Positions 12,444 through 24,321 of a stretch of DNA of 64,000 nucleotides are shown piece after piece (position 1 is the stretch's first letter; each line of letters begins with the position of its first letter). The notes beneath the pieces are model-generated. The model saw nothing but the letters and a program-made list of their open reading frames with translations. It was not told the DNA's origin and did not search any database. The stretch is from contig CM048552.1 of the NCBI GenBank assembly GCA_026413225.1, forward strand, positions 141,559,053 to 141,623,052, read 5' to 3'. This DNA is from Otis tarda (lineage: Eukaryota > Chordata > Aves > Otidiformes > Otididae). The translations under genes were made by a program, and so were the position numbers.

Positions 12444-12572
12444 ATGCAGTCCCTCATCTCCCCGGTGACCAAGGCAATCCTGGTGGCTTTGTTCATCTTC
12501 GCCATTCTGCTGATCCTCTACGTGATCCTGTGGTACATCTGCCGCGATGTGGATTGCGACCATGGGATCTGA
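12444..12572 (+). CDS. Single-pass membrane micropeptide, 42 aa
   Basis: Complete ORF in one exon: ATG with G at -3 (a usable Kozak context), 42 sense codons, then TGA. The peptide has a short polar N-terminus (MQSLISPVTK), an uninterrupted hydrophobic segment at about residues 11-31 with only A, I, L, V, F, Y and W, then a short charged tail with two cysteines (residues 33 and 38) ending in DHGI. This is the layout of vertebrate small integral membrane proteins and of regulatory micropeptides of the ER or plasma membrane. I infer a membrane-embedded modulator role without knowing the partner. The Lys before and Arg after the segment leave topology undecided, and Cys33 at the membrane edge could be acylated. 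The clean hydrophobic design inside GC-rich DNA, where random frames give Ala/Arg/Pro/Gly, argues that it is real. I do not recognise the family well enough for a symbol. The frame after the stop is unusually open (see findings). Confidence 0.8.
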   Translation: MQSLISPVTKAILVALFIFAILLILYVILWYICRDVDCDHGI

Positions 12573-12830
12573 GCGGCGCCGCCGGGCCAGGGCTTAGGAG
12601 CCGGGATTCACCCCGCGGGGCCGGTACCGGCAGCGGGAGCCCCGCCGGGAGGCAGCCGCCGGCACCGCGGACGGAGCAGGGGAAGGAAAAAAAAAAAGAG
12701 GAAAAAAAAAGAGGAAAAAAAAAAAGAAAAAAAAAGGAGAGAGAGGGAAGAGCCGAGCCAAAAGAGCCCGGAGGACAACTGCAATCAAGAAACCAACCTG
12801 AGCTTGACCTTCAGAGACCAGGGTGACCCG
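12573..12830 (+). other. 3' part of exon 1 with splice donor; frame open after TGA
   Basis: The segment downstream of the micropeptide stop ends at a strong donor (ccg/gtaagt at 12830/12831). It includes an A-rich stretch with short G interruptions (about 12686-12737). Read in the micropeptide frame it has no stop over 86 codons: first an Ala/Pro/Gly/Arg-rich part, then Lys/Arg/Glu-rich, then a more ordinary composition ending in Asp-Pro at the donor. A stop more than 50 bases upstream of a splice junction would normally mark a transcript for nonsense-mediated decay. That makes this layout odd unless the intron is retained, splicing is alternative or the stop is bypassed. Confidence 0.5.
12686..12737 (+). 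repeat. A-rich low-complexity tract
   Basis: A-runs interrupted by single or paired G residues inside an otherwise very GC-rich exon. It encodes Lys/Arg/Glu in the frame of the upstream micropeptide. A-rich islands within CpG islands can also arise from slippage or an old poly(A) insertion. Confidence 0.85.
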
Positions 12831-14736
12831 GTAAGTCTCCGCTCTCCGCGGCGCGGGGGATGCGCGGGTGCGGCGGGGCTGCCTTTCCCTCCCGCCCCGC
12901 TCCGTTTCCCTCGCACACGCACACACACAGGCTCACACTCGCACACACGGATGTGGCAGGCGCGCCCCGAGCCGCGCACACCCGCGCAGCCCCCAGCTCG
13001 GTTGATGCGCGGTCCTAAGCGCCTGCTGCGCGCATCCCTGCGCGTCCCCAAGGGGGACCCGTCCTGCCGACTGGGGTAAATTGTGCAGGTCCCCGTGTCC
13101 CTGTCCACCCTCCCTCGGCTTGAGGTGACAAGGCGCAAAAGGCGCGCAGAAGCCGGTTGCGGTTGGGGTTGCGGGGCCGGGGAAGGCGGGAAGGGCGGCG
13201 GGCGGCCGCCGCGATGCGGCTGCGGCCCCACATTGGTATGCAGGCGGTGGCTGCGCCGCCCAGCAAACCGAAAAGGTGAGCCCGGGGGGAAGGCAACGCT
13301 TCGTCAGCCCGGGGACAAACTGGGCAAGTAACGGGAAATTGGGGTGGGGAGAGATGGCCGGCGTCCGGCGGGCAGCAGCAGACTTTGGGGAGGGGAAGTG
13401 GGGTGAGTTTCTCCTCCCCACCGGGCAGGCTGGTGGAAGGAGGCGAGGGGAGAGGGCAGAAAAACGTGCGTGGCAAGTTCGGGGTGGCAGCAGTCCTTGT
13501 CTGGTCTCACTGCCACTGCCTTCCCCTACATGCTTCTCGCCGCCAAAGGGTCAAACACATCCCCAAGCTCGGCAATGTCAGAAAATGTTGATAAAAAAAG
13601 TATGCAGTTGATGAACATGTACGCACAGCGGACGTGTTCTGCCCAGCCGTTTTCCCACCTGCAAGAATTTGTCGTCGGCTCTTTCTACCGTTCGGTGGTG
13701 TTAAATAATGCCGTGTGCTGGAGCAGAGAGACGGCAACGCGTTGTGTTCGAAGTGGGGAAAAAAAAGACCTACCGAAAGAAAAATGGTCCCCAACAGTCG
13801 GGGCTGTAAGTGTGTCTGTCCTTGACAGACAAGCTGTCAAGAAGCGGAGCCAAACTCTGGCTGTGTGCATTATCCCTGGCGGGGACGCATTCGGGCGCTG
13901 CAGGGTGCGCGGGTGTGTGCGTGCAGCGGCGAAGAAGAGAAACATCAAATTTGGGTTTAAAAGAAGGGAGCGGGGACCTAGCCAAGTGGAAAGTGTAATG
14001 GTGTGATTCAGGATGATTTGACATTGAGCATTGGTGACCGAAAGCTCACCTCTGCAACAGAGGTCTGCGTTTGGAAGGCGACTGTTTGGAAGTTGATTCT
14101 CTCGCCGTTTTGGGCTGTGCTTTTGTTCAGATTGTATTTCAAAGGGCTTTTGACCTGACTAGTTGATCAAACATGACACTACGGTTAACGCACACTACTA
14201 ATGTGATTATAGCAGCAGTGACATCAATGTTTCCTTGCCCTGCAACTACAGTAGCAGTGCATTTGTTTACTTCCCCCATGCACACTTGGAAATGTCTGTT
14301 ACTCAACGGCCCTGAACAGCAAGGGAAGAAGGGAGGAGGAGGGGGAAGCTCTTAAAAGGGTTTAAAACCAGACACAGCACTGTTTTCCTTATGCATTTCA
14401 TTATGTAGAAATAAAATAACCTCTGAGTCCTCTTCTTTAATTTTTTTTTTTTTTGCAGTTTCGCCTGTCAGTACACTTGTTTTTACCTAAGTGGCAAAAA
14501 CCTCTTCACGCTTTGATCTGTCAGGTTGTGTCACATGTTCCCTTCCGAATTAACAGTGGTGTGCACCTTCTGCCCCTCTTCCTGCTGGCAGGAGCCAGCG
14601 GGTGACATGGTCATAGAGGCTTTGCTGTTTAGTGTTTATTATTTCACAGTAAACCAGTATTTCAAACTGTCAGTTATAGAACTGGACAGAATGTGACAAA
14701 TTAAAATGGTTTTCATGAAACTTTAAATATTGCAAG

Positions 14737-14785
14737 ATATGTGTGTGTGTGATTAAATGCAATATGTGTGTGTGTGATTAAATGC
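14737..14785. repeat. 25-base tandem duplication containing (GT)5
   Basis: Two copies of atat(gt)5 followed by gattaaatgc lie one after the other with a period of 25 bases. The copies appear identical over 24 bases, which points to recent duplication. Confidence 0.9.
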
Positions 14786-15013
14786 CTGAAGTGTTGCTAT
14801 AACCAAATGTATTTGGTACTACCCATCATAACTAATGTTAATCAGCTTAATATTTGCAGAAACTGCGAAATAGTCCATTCGGTTATTGTCTGACCATTGG
14901 TGTTTGCAGCTGGCTCATTATTATTTTAAGTATGTAGTTTCTAGGAGACAGGATACAGAAAATACTTTTCTTCCTCACAGCTTTTTTTCTGAAGAAGGTA
15001 ATTACATATGTGT

Positions 15014-15050
15014 TTATATATAAATATATATGCATATATAATATAAATGC
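15014..15050. repeat. AT-rich (TA)-type low-complexity tract
   Basis: Alternating T and A with a few interruptions. No other structure is supported. Confidence 0.7.
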
Positions 15051-15264
15051 ATTTGTATAAACACTAATGGGTATTTTCCAGCCTAGCACAACTGAAAAAG
15101 AAGCGGAGCAATGATTAGCAGTATCGTATTTGATATATAGTTGAAGTCACAGATTCATTGGCTTTGCATCGATACTGTGTGTGTTCATTATTGTGTATCA
15201 ACAAAGGCAGAACCCTAAAGATACGAAACTCACCTTTCCTATCACTGTGGCGCCTGATGTAAGA

Positions 15265-15327
15265 GGATTAAATCCTGGCCTTACTGAAGTCAGTGTGGAA
15301 TTTTGCAGTTGATTTTGATGGAGTCAG
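15265..15327. repeat. Relic of an old amniote dispersed repeat
   Basis: The block taaatcctggccttactgaa, then gtcagtg and ttttgcagttgattttgatg with gagtcag, matches a motif ('aaatcctgg..., ttgacttcaatggagtcag') that recurs as weathered copies in sauropsid genomes. Related blocks occur at 22331-22358 and 33911-33997. I recall the motif but cannot assign a named family. Confidence 0.35.
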
Positions 15328-16136
15328 AAAAAATACTGACAGATTTGCATGTGAATTTGAAAGAGTGGGATGTTAGTGAAGTTGAGACAACTATTAGAAG
15401 AGTAAACAAGGGCAAATCGGTTACAGTGGAGTGCCCACAAACCTTCTTTTTGTATTTATTTACTTGCTTGCTCAGAAGTTTGGTGATGATGTTATTTCTA
15501 TTTAGTGTTATTAGGTGCTCCTGCCCCAACTCAGCATTTTTCACCAGCTTGCTCTCTCTTAACGTACGATAGCATTTCAAAGGTAATATCTGAAATACCA
15601 CCTGCGACTGAGATACAGAGTACAACAGCATCAGATAGATGTAGATCACCTGTCAGTATTTTTTGCTGTAAGACGGCTTGTAATGTCACGAGTAGTACCT
15701 TTGTTCAAGGCCAAGACAACTTGTTACCATCTTCCTACTTGAGGCAAGAGAAATCTTTACCACATCGCAAAAAAAATTGGTAATGACACAGTCTGAAAGT
15801 GTGTTATTAGTCCAAAAGCAATTCAATGGGTTGTTCAGGCATTGTGTAAAAGGATATTTTAAAGCTTTGCCTTTTTGTGTGAAAAAGACTGTGAAGAAGT
15901 TGCCACTGCTTCATCAGCAGAAGTGTAATGAATTTTATGGATTAATTCCTACTGCAAAACAGCATGCTATAGCACGGACCCAGGAACCCCGTCACATCTG
16001 ACTTAAACATGCAGTATGTTTCTGGATAAGTCATTCTTTACCCAATCCCTATTCAGGCAAATTCCCTGAAGGTTTACTAAATATTTTCTGGAAGTGGCAT
16101 GTAAACATAACTGGACAACGAACATCACAGGCTTGC

Positions 16137-16583
16137 TTATTGTCTAGTTCCTTCCTCATCAAATGGAATAATAAGAGTCAGTGTTTCCATGGCATGCCCT
16201 CTGTCTATCTTATGCCATTTCCCTAAAACAGGCTTAAAATGAGCACTGAAGATCATTCCAGCATAGGAGGGGTCTCCGCAGAGAGGAAAGGTGAGCCACG
16301 GTCCAAGGATGGCCAGCGCTGCATCCTCAGGATGTCCCTGTGTCATATGAGTGCTCAGCTGTACTTTCACCCCTCCAGGTGAGTGTAGAGTGACCTTCAG
16401 GCTGCTGTCAGGCAGGACACGCAGGTCTGCCCTACACAGCTCCAGCCCTAAATGGGGAGGGCTCGATGCCGGAGCGATTTTTCCACTGTCTGTTTTACGC
16501 AAGAGATCAAACACGACGATCTCAGTCGTTCCTCGTGACCTTAAAATCTGCAACCTTTCGATTATTGGTAATGTGGCAAGCAC
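16137..16583 (-). other. 148-codon open frame of uncertain status
   Basis: A minus-strand frame of 148 codons in DNA of moderate GC content. The predicted peptide is mixed and globular-looking, with few low-complexity runs. It shows no domain I recognise, no signal peptide or membrane segment, and no splice or promoter support. It lies inside the presumed intron of the micropeptide gene in antisense. It may be a chance frame or a very old retro-derived fragment. Confidence 0.12.
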
Positions 16584-19479
16584 TCAGTGTGGTTTGCGTG
16601 ATTATGAACAGCTTGGAGGTGGGACTGTGGGGGTGAATTGTACGATTTATACCATGATTCTAACACTTGAAACTGGCAGGGCCCTTTAAAGGACAAATTT
16701 TGGGGCAGTGTTAGGGAATACAGTGCCCCTGTGACAAGTGTATGAAACCTGCGGCATGAGCAGGCCGTATCTTTGCTTCTTTCTTTGCTAGAATAACGAC
16801 CTTACATTGGTAATGTTAATGCAAGCTCCGGTGGTGGTGGTGTGACGGAGTTGTAAAGAAGCGGGGTGTTTGCCCTTCCCCTAAAGAGCAGGCTCCGCGC
16901 ATTGGATAGGCGCGTACCTTCAGATGCACGCCTGGCCTGCTCCCTCCTTTCTGCTCCGCACCGCTTCAAGGCTGCAACCAGACATGAAAACACACGGAGA
17001 AGTTCCACTGCCGCTTCTCAACAGATTACTTTTTCCCCAGTTTTGCTTCGATGCGTGCATGTTTGCTCCCTTTCCTCCTAAGCGGTTGTCTTCTGAGTGG
17101 CGGCTGTTCAGTACATAACGCTGTTTGTAGACAAACTGCACGAATTGATTTTCCTGAACTGGGCTGACAAAATGATGAGTGTGTTGGAAAGCGGCACGCA
17201 CTTGCTTATTTGTTGTTCTACGTTAAGCTAGGTATTTCCAGTAAATACCCTTTTAAATAGCCTTTTTTTTTTTTAATTTAGCATGCTGCTTTTAATATAC
17301 ATGGCTAATATGGTTCAGATAGTTGCAGAGCAGCATCTCCTCTTGTTAGGAGTGCTCTGATAGCTTTCAAAATTTTACCCAAATGAGAGAATTTGAATTT
17401 CAGCTTGGAGGGGCTCCTAGCACTGGCTGCTGTTGAGAATTACATCCTTGTTTTGGATGTTTTGACGTACTACTTTGGAATACTAAAGATTCTTACTGGC
17501 ATTTTTGCAAGTCACTATTAAATTAAATCATATGTAAAGGATACCAATAAGGTGACATTCGGAGTTTCTTTGTAGAACATATTATGAATATGGATTATGG
17601 TTGAGAAAAAGATGGGACATTTTCAAATTTGGAAAAAGAAAAAAAGCTTGTGACTGATTAAGAAAGGGAAAAGAACAGGAAAAGAAAGAAGGAAGAATGT
17701 TGCATCGAAGTGGAAGAAGAAAGACTGCAGAGTATTCAAATTTTTAACAGTGCAGCTAATGTGCAGTAATATGCTGTGCCCACAGGACAAAAATGGCCAC
17801 TTTCCGTTACAGAAAGTGCATATACATATATGCATGTGTGTGTATATGTGCACTTACACATGTACAATCTATATGATTGAAAAAAATCTACATCTCTAGA
17901 ACGAGCTGAGAATTTTTACATGGACGATTTTATTTCTCTGTCTTTGAAACCTGGCTCTGTCATTGCCTGTATGCTTTTGTGTTAAAACCAGATAGATTTG
18001 CAGATGCTTTCTGGAGGACTTTGTGATCAAACATGAGTGATATTGTACACTGAAATTCTAAATGAATCATTCTTATAAAGAAAATGCTAACACTCTATTC
18101 ACTTTATCAAAAAAATGACTTCAGGTTTTCTCAGCTAGAAGAAATACATTAATAACAGATAGATTTTATGTCTTGTTTTTCCACTGACCGGAAAGAGACA
18201 AAGCACTCATGTACCAGGGAAAATGCCCATTATGACCAAAAAATGTATGTGAGAAAAGAGCATCTGAGAGAAAAGAGAGCAAAATTGTAATATTTTGGCT
18301 AAAACCACCTTAACATAAGTACAAATATTTCATGTAATACATTTTTTGTACTTACATCTTGAAGTGCAAAGGAGGAAAGAAATCTCCTGAAGTAATGAGT
18401 ACTAAAACTTGTGCGCAGTGAAACCTGCTACATGATTATGATGCTTTTTGGGTATTATGGTGTTTTATATAAAGCCTGCCTGAGAGAACGTTTGGGTTTG
18501 CATGGAACAGGGGAGTGTATGTACCAAGTGCTAGGGAAAAAAAAAAAAAAGCCTTTTATATGAATAGCCTCTTTAATATTTATTGCGTATCGGGGTAAAC
18601 CTGAACACATGAAGAAAATTGTATTTACGATTCAGTATCCGTTTCAGTGGTGGGTTGGATGCACTGTGAACCCTATTAAATGAATAACCAGCCAACTGAT
18701 CATGATATCTACAGCAAAACTTAAACAAGGTCTTCAGTAAGTTGTGGTCTTCATGCAAAATGTATAAGTCATAGTTATCTAACTTACAGGACATGTTTCT
18801 TATATAGCTCTTTCAATTAATGTACTTTGAAACATAGTATCATCACCACCCTTGGAAGATATGTATGTGTAAATGGGCTTTAAAGGAAATTTACAGTCAG
18901 TCTCCATTCTAATGACTTGGTTTTATTTTCTACTGTAATATCATTATGGCACACATAATAGGGACTGTTACTAGGTGGGAGTTTAATGACGTCTTGATAT
19001 CGGTGAAGATGAAAGGGAGACACTGTGAGCACACAGAAAGACACTCATCGGTGTATGTTTCTAGTGACTGACATAGCAGAATTCAGCTGTGATGCAAGTT
19101 AAGAGCCGAGGGAAATGCATTTATTCATCGACGCAAGGAAAAAGAGAGATGGCACCTATCAACCTCTGCCCTCAGGCCGCTGCAGCCTGAGCTTTCACCT
19201 GGGTTTGAAGGTTCTGGCACAAAAAGAGTGTAGGATTTGAAGGAGTCTGAGCACTGCTGATCCGTGAAGTGAGACAAAGTAAAACCTTTGTAAGCAAGGG
19301 CATATCAGACTATCCCCTGTAAACTCCTACAAGTCCCATTAACCTCTGCTGGGGAGCAAACGTGTGACCTCAGGAAGCAAGTAGCAATAATGACGATAAC
19401 AACTACTGATAGCAAGATCTGAATAGCAGTTTTCTTCCAAGGCTTTTAGGGTACTGCCTAGAGCGTTCTAGATCTGCCA

Positions 19480-19590
19480 CCCATATTTTATGTATGGAGA
19501 AAGAAAGACGTGGGGGGGATCCAGTGACTTTTTAAAGCTACCTAGCAGTTCAGTGACAGCATACAGGATAGTCTCTAACACTTGCTTTTC
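19480..19590 (-). repeat. MIR-like SINE relic
   Basis: The plus strand shows the degraded antisense order of a MIR/CORE-SINE: ttttatgtatggagaaag, then gatccagtgact, then agctacctagcagttcagtg. It lies just upstream of the CR1 copy. Subfamily assignment is not possible by eye. Confidence 0.35.
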
Positions 19591-19603
19591 CTCTGTCTCT
19601 CAG

Positions 19604-20495
19604 CCTGTAGAAGGTGACAGGGTGCATTCTTCTCATGTTCGCAGGTGATGCCAAACTGGGGCACCAGCCGATAGACCCAAGGGCAGAGCTGCCATTCAGG
19701 GAGACTAGGCAGGCTGGAAGAATGGGCCAACAGAAACCTGATGAAACTCATCACAGTGAAATGTCAGGTCCTGCGCCATGGTGGGAAGAGTCTCTGCAAC
19801 GCCACCATCTGGGGATGAATGGGCCGGGGAGCCACTCTGTGGAAGAAGCCCTGGGGCGCTGGTGGGACCCCAGTGATCTGAACGTGAGCCAGCTGTGTGC
19901 CTGGCAGGCAAAGGCGACCAATAGCCTCCAAAGCCATATGAACAGAAACATAGCCTGTAGATTGATTATCCCTGTCTACACTTGTTAGCCCACATTTAGA
20001 TACTATGTTTGGTTTTGGTCCTACCAGCACAGGACAGACATGGACAAACTGGAGGGGGCTCAGCAGAGGGGGCAGTGGGAGCTGGAGCATTTGCCCTGTG
20101 AGGAGTGGCTGGAGAAGCTGGATTGGGTCAGCCTGGAGAAGGGATGGCTTTGGGGACATCTAATAGTACCACTGCCTGCAGTGCCTAGAAGAGGTCACCA
20201 AAGAGATGGAACTGGGGTCTCAACAGTTGTGCATTGGGAGAGGATAGAAGACAATGGTCATGAATTGAAGCAAGGCAGGTTTGGATTGGAATGTAAGGAA
20301 AACCTTTTTCCCCATGAGTATAGTCAGGCAGGTTGCCCAGAGACATTTGTGTAGTCTCTGTCCTTGGATGTTTTAAAGACCTCTTGAGCAACGTGGTCTA
20401 GCCCCAAAGCTGGCCCTGCTTTGAGCAGTAGAGAGGACTACAGGCCTCCTGAGGTCCCTTCCAACTTGACTTATCCTAGGATAGTATGATACTCA
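19604..20495 (+). mobile_element. CR1 LINE, 5'-truncated, sense orientation
   Basis: About 890 bases correspond to the 3' part of CR1. The left half resembles the C-terminal part of the reverse-transcriptase ORF, with the gcaggtgatgccaaactggg block, a 'ctgccattcagggagact' block and a 'gagccagctgtgtgcc' block. The right half is the 3' UTR, with 'gaggagtggctggagaagct', 'gcccagaga' and 'gaggtcccttccaac' blocks, and ends near the degenerate ATTCTATG-type tail (aggatagtatgatact). Numerous stops, indels and mismatches relative to the remembered consensus make it an inactive old copy. It lies in the presumed intron of the micropeptide gene. Confidence 0.88.
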
Positions 20496-23400
20496 GAACT
20501 ATGTACTCTTGAGAGTCTTCCACTGGAATGAGCACTGGCTTGCTTGTTGTAATGCACTACCTCCCTTAATTCTTAACGTGTGCTATCCGGGTAAACCAAA
20601 AAGATGGAGCTGCAGAACGGGGACTGGGCCAGTGGGGCCCTGGCCATCCTTACATTTAACACCTATAGCTCCTATACTACACTTCTGGGTATGGCGTGGT
20701 CTGGAGCTGAAGTGGTACATGGCAGTGCATCATTACAGCAGAATGACCACTGTGCTGAGACGTGCATGTAGAATGAAGCCATCACAGATAATGGCAGCCT
20801 GAAGGTTGAAGACAAAAATCACAATGTACTTACATATAGTCTGTTTAATTCTTACACCTCTGTGGGGACGCTAGCACATTTCTAGGAACTGGAAATTAAT
20901 TCAGTTACATCGCTCTGACTATAATGAAATCATGCTGAGCATATTCTTATGCAGTATAATATTTTCCATAATCTTGTCCAGTTTTTATCTTACTTTGTAT
21001 TGGTCTTGAGCTGTACAAAGCCTGTTATGTTAGCGATAATGTCCATCCAGGTAGTTGGTACAGTAGGATTTTCAGGTACCACCTGGCTTGGATGTGAACT
21101 GCTTTGAAGAGAAAAACAATCATGTGGGAACTGCACACTTCAGCGTCAAACCTGTCATCTCATGCCTAGGCTACTCACAATTTATATTTAGGTGGACAAC
21201 AGAATACTAAATGGAGTAAAAGGCACTGAACGCAAATGGCCATTGTACTTTTTTTTTTTCCCCAAGTAGAAGAAGCCACCTCCTCCACGCTCATAGTTGT
21301 ACTGAGTCGTGGGCAGGTGCCTGTGAGAGCAGGGAGGCTTCACAAGGTGATAGTGGACCCACTTTATTCTCACATTTTGGTGTACACTCAAGTTTATTCA
21401 AACATTACAAGACTAAGCTATCAAGATTAATTATTTTCAGTGCAAAGCCAAAATAAATTAGAGCTGCTTTGCTTCTGTTGTCAGGGGTTCAAACTTTGAT
21501 TCTGTCACCTTAGTACGGAGACTCACTGCCACCCTCCTTGCTAAACTTGTGAAAAGACATGTTTGTATACCTCAGTTGTTTTTTTACTTAAAGATGTGTC
21601 AAATCATGATGAAAAACATTCAGAGCCTAGAAAACAACCCCAGACTGATACATATTTGAATGCATAAACTGCTATTTTGGAGATTTCTGAAGTGACTTTA
21701 ATTTTTTCTCTCATGTGGGCTTACAAGCCTGGAGAGATTTTAAATTGAAGGTGGAAGAGAAGAGAAAAAATGCTTTTCAGGTGGGTTTATGAAAGCTCTC
21801 TTAGTTCTAAAACTAAATTATGAAGCAGCAAGCTCCTGTATTCTGTATTAAATTCACATGATGATTCCCTTTTTAAAATTTTAGAGAGTGCTCAGGTGCA
21901 TTGACTGGATATAGATAGCGTATCTAATGTATTTATTCCAGAACTTCTATGAACCTACTGCCTAAAGGAATTAAACATTCGACTGTTCCTGTCCTAGGAA
22001 CAAGACATTGACACCAGATTAATTTAATTGAGTCTGTGTGATGGAGGTGCTGTGGACTCCAAGGATAAATGTGTGACGATGTTATGAACTAGGATTACTG
22101 TTTTGGTCAGCCAAGGATTTCTTTTCACACTTCTGGCTTTGCTAATAAGGTCAGGTGTAAGGTAGAGCATGACAGAGGAGGTGGGAGCAGACTTCGAAGA
22201 CACTGTAGTCACTATTGTGAGTCATTCTCCTTTAATCACGTAGGCAAAATCCTATGGGTGTGTGGGATGATACATAAAGGAAGGCAAAATTTGGCTTGCT
22301 GTGGAGGAGCCGTTCATTTGCTACAAACATTCAGCTGACTTCAGTGGAGCTGTGCCAGTTTCTGTTAGCAAAGGCTTTGGTTCTGAGGATACATCTATGG
22401 ACTAATAAATGGTTGAAGTCCTTCTTCAGGCTGCAGGCAGTAGCAGCCAAGTCAGGGATGTAGCTGGGGTGACATCCAGCCACCTTTGTCACTCTTCAGC
22501 CTGTGTAGCCAAGTACTCTGTTTTGTAACTGATTTGGCAATGATTGATGTGACACGCAGATCTTAAAACTAATAACGTTTATTAATAACATGTAATGTGT
22601 ATACTATATAAAGTGTTGCTAAATTAAAAGGCAAACTGCTACTCAGGAGAAAAAAAAATGTTCATCGTATATGGTTGAAATATAGAGCTATGTAATGTGT
22701 GCCTTTGGTTCAGTGGATTTCATGAAAAAAAGTGAAAGAATCAGGGCTCCAGAGAACCTCTGCACATGCCAGAAGAGTGGCTCCTGGATAAGCTTGTGGG
22801 TACGCTACTGCTATTTTTATGAATGTCAGCTATGCAAACTAAACTTATTATACACAGTTTGGTCCTCTAGATGATTAGAGAAATCAAGTGGTTCTTGTGA
22901 TAACTGTAAAAATAACTAACAGCCTCTTGAGATTCATCAAGGGGAGGGCTGACTGGAAGACAGCATCCTGGATGGGGTGTACTGGTGGTAGCTGTGCTTT
23001 GTGAGGTGAGAAGAGTTTCGCAGAACACCTCACTAATAGCTGAAACAAGAAATTAATGTGTAGTAAAGCATGAATGGATGGGTGGATGGCAGGCAAATCC
23101 TTTGGGAACTTGCAAACCCTAGGTAAGTCTGGGAACGTCAGACCTTGTGATGCGTTTCTCACATGGCGATACTTTGAAGACAGAAGTGGCTGCCCTGACA
23201 GGGGCTATCCAATGTCTGGCGAGGAGATGCAGTGCCAAGCTAGACCGTGACATCAGGACGTGCTGTACTGTGGCAGTAACCCTTTGCTGCAGGCTTGAAA
23301 ACAAGCCGAAATGCACCATCCTAAATTTATAGTGATGTGTCTTGACAACCCAATGTTGTGACCCAGTGTGGGCATCTATCAATGTGGTTAATGAATATTG

Positions 23401-24321
23401 TATTAAATAACATCTTCAGCTGTGTAGTAAGGTATATTTCCTAATTTCCCATTTTTAAGATAGCTGTTGGTAGACTTAAGCCTGTGAATAACCTGTCTCT
23501 TACATGCCGGTGATGCCTGCACTGGTACTGTAACTTCATTTCTCTTTGAGGTACGGTTTTGTGAGTAGAACAGGTGCCTGAACTGTGAAATCCATTTATT
23601 TTTCTCTTAATATTTCAGTTAGGTAAATGTTGTGAGAGTATAAATGTTGCTGTCATAATCAGCTGGACGTTGCCTACCACTTGATTTCAGTTCTGACACA
23701 GTATCTTCACACTTATTTATCCTCACATACAGCACAACAGCCACCTACCTGCCTCATCCTCCTCCCACCAGAGCTGTCCTGCTGGAGACCTGTGCTGGAT
23801 TTCCCTTTCAACACTTGAGCAATGGTTTTTGTGTTCTGATAGGGGACAGGCTGAAAAATGCGAAATTATCATCACCTTTGAGCATAATGAGAAGAGAATA
23901 AGCTCTTTCAATGCAGAAAGTGACCACATTTTTCCATCTCTTGCTGTAATAGTAGCAGATGGCACTTGTGACCCAGAATACGCTGTCCTTTGAATAATGG
24001 TCCTTGCTGAGGAAAGCTTGATTTTGTTTTTCCATGTGTAAAAAGTTGATTTTTTTTTTAATTTAAAAGCGCAAGCAAATCTTATTCTTGCCTGTATTTT
24101 CCTGGTTTTTTTACCAGTCATAATGGTTCAATTTTTTAAAGCATTGAACATTACATTGTTGTTTGCACCAAAAGGATTTTTTGTCATGTGTTTAAATAGA
24201 TGTTATGCATATGCACACACATTTATTACCAACGAACGTGTAATGATGCTTGGAATTAAAATGTTCACTTCTTATTTGCCCCTTTCCACTGAATAGACCT
24301 TGATTTTCTTGTTTTACTTAG
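20496..24321. other. Intronic stretch without recognised genes
   Basis: AT-rich sequence with no supported coding region. A short relic of the 'gacttcagtggagct' repeat lies at 22331-22358. Short frames on the minus strand near 23119-24121 have no recognisable features. Confidence 0.5.
22331..22358. repeat. Short relic of the 'gacttcagtggagct' dispersed repeat
   Basis: The sequence ctgacttcagtggagctgtg resembles a common core of an old dispersed repeat in birds and turtles. It is too short for firm assignment. Confidence 0.3.

Larger units (their letters stand above)
11640..13350. promoter_or_regulatory. CpG island 1 (promoter of the micropeptide gene)
   Basis: Sharply GC-rich and CpG-dense compared with the flanks. 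It contains GGC triplet runs, many GC-box-like GGGCGG motifs and no convincing TATA box at a suitable position. The island covers the presumed transcription start, the 5' UTR, the whole 42-codon ORF and the start of the intron. This is typical of a vertebrate CpG-island promoter with dispersed initiation. Long open frames on both strands here, up to 311 codons on the minus strand, result from the scarcity of stop codons in GC-rich DNA. The exact start site cannot be read from sequence alone. Confidence 0.85.
12831..24321 (+). other. Presumed intron 1 of the micropeptide gene
   Basis: It begins with gtaagt and, if the exon at 24322 is genuine, ends with a pyrimidine-rich ttgttttacttag. It contains a CR1 element (19604-20495), a MIR-like relic (about 19480-19590), a TG-containing tandem duplication (14737-14785), TA-rich DNA near 15014-15050 and a purine-rich stretch near 17629-17700. 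A competing strong acceptor (a long T-run then gcag at 14458) could begin an alternative second exon, but I see no polyadenylation signal soon after it. Confidence 0.4.

Noticed and set aside
11628-12563. Minus-strand frames of 311 and 284 codons and a plus-strand frame of 218 codons in CpG island 1
   Set aside because: Pro/Arg/Gly/Ala-rich translations that follow from GC-rich DNA lacking stops. No domain, and they overlap the promoter and the better-supported micropeptide.
12570-12572. TGA read as selenocysteine
   Set aside because: No SECIS-like element (ATGA...AA...GA with a paired stem) could be found in the candidate 3' UTR at 24526-24860.
14459-14525. Alternative second exon of the micropeptide gene after a strong acceptor
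   Set aside because: Acceptor quality comes mainly from a T-run. The only possible donor (cag/gttgtg) is weak and there is no downstream polyadenylation signal at a sensible distance. Left as a possibility only.
19614-19988. 124-codon plus-strand frame as a host gene
   Set aside because: It lies within the CR1 element and corresponds to decayed reverse-transcriptase sequence partly out of frame.
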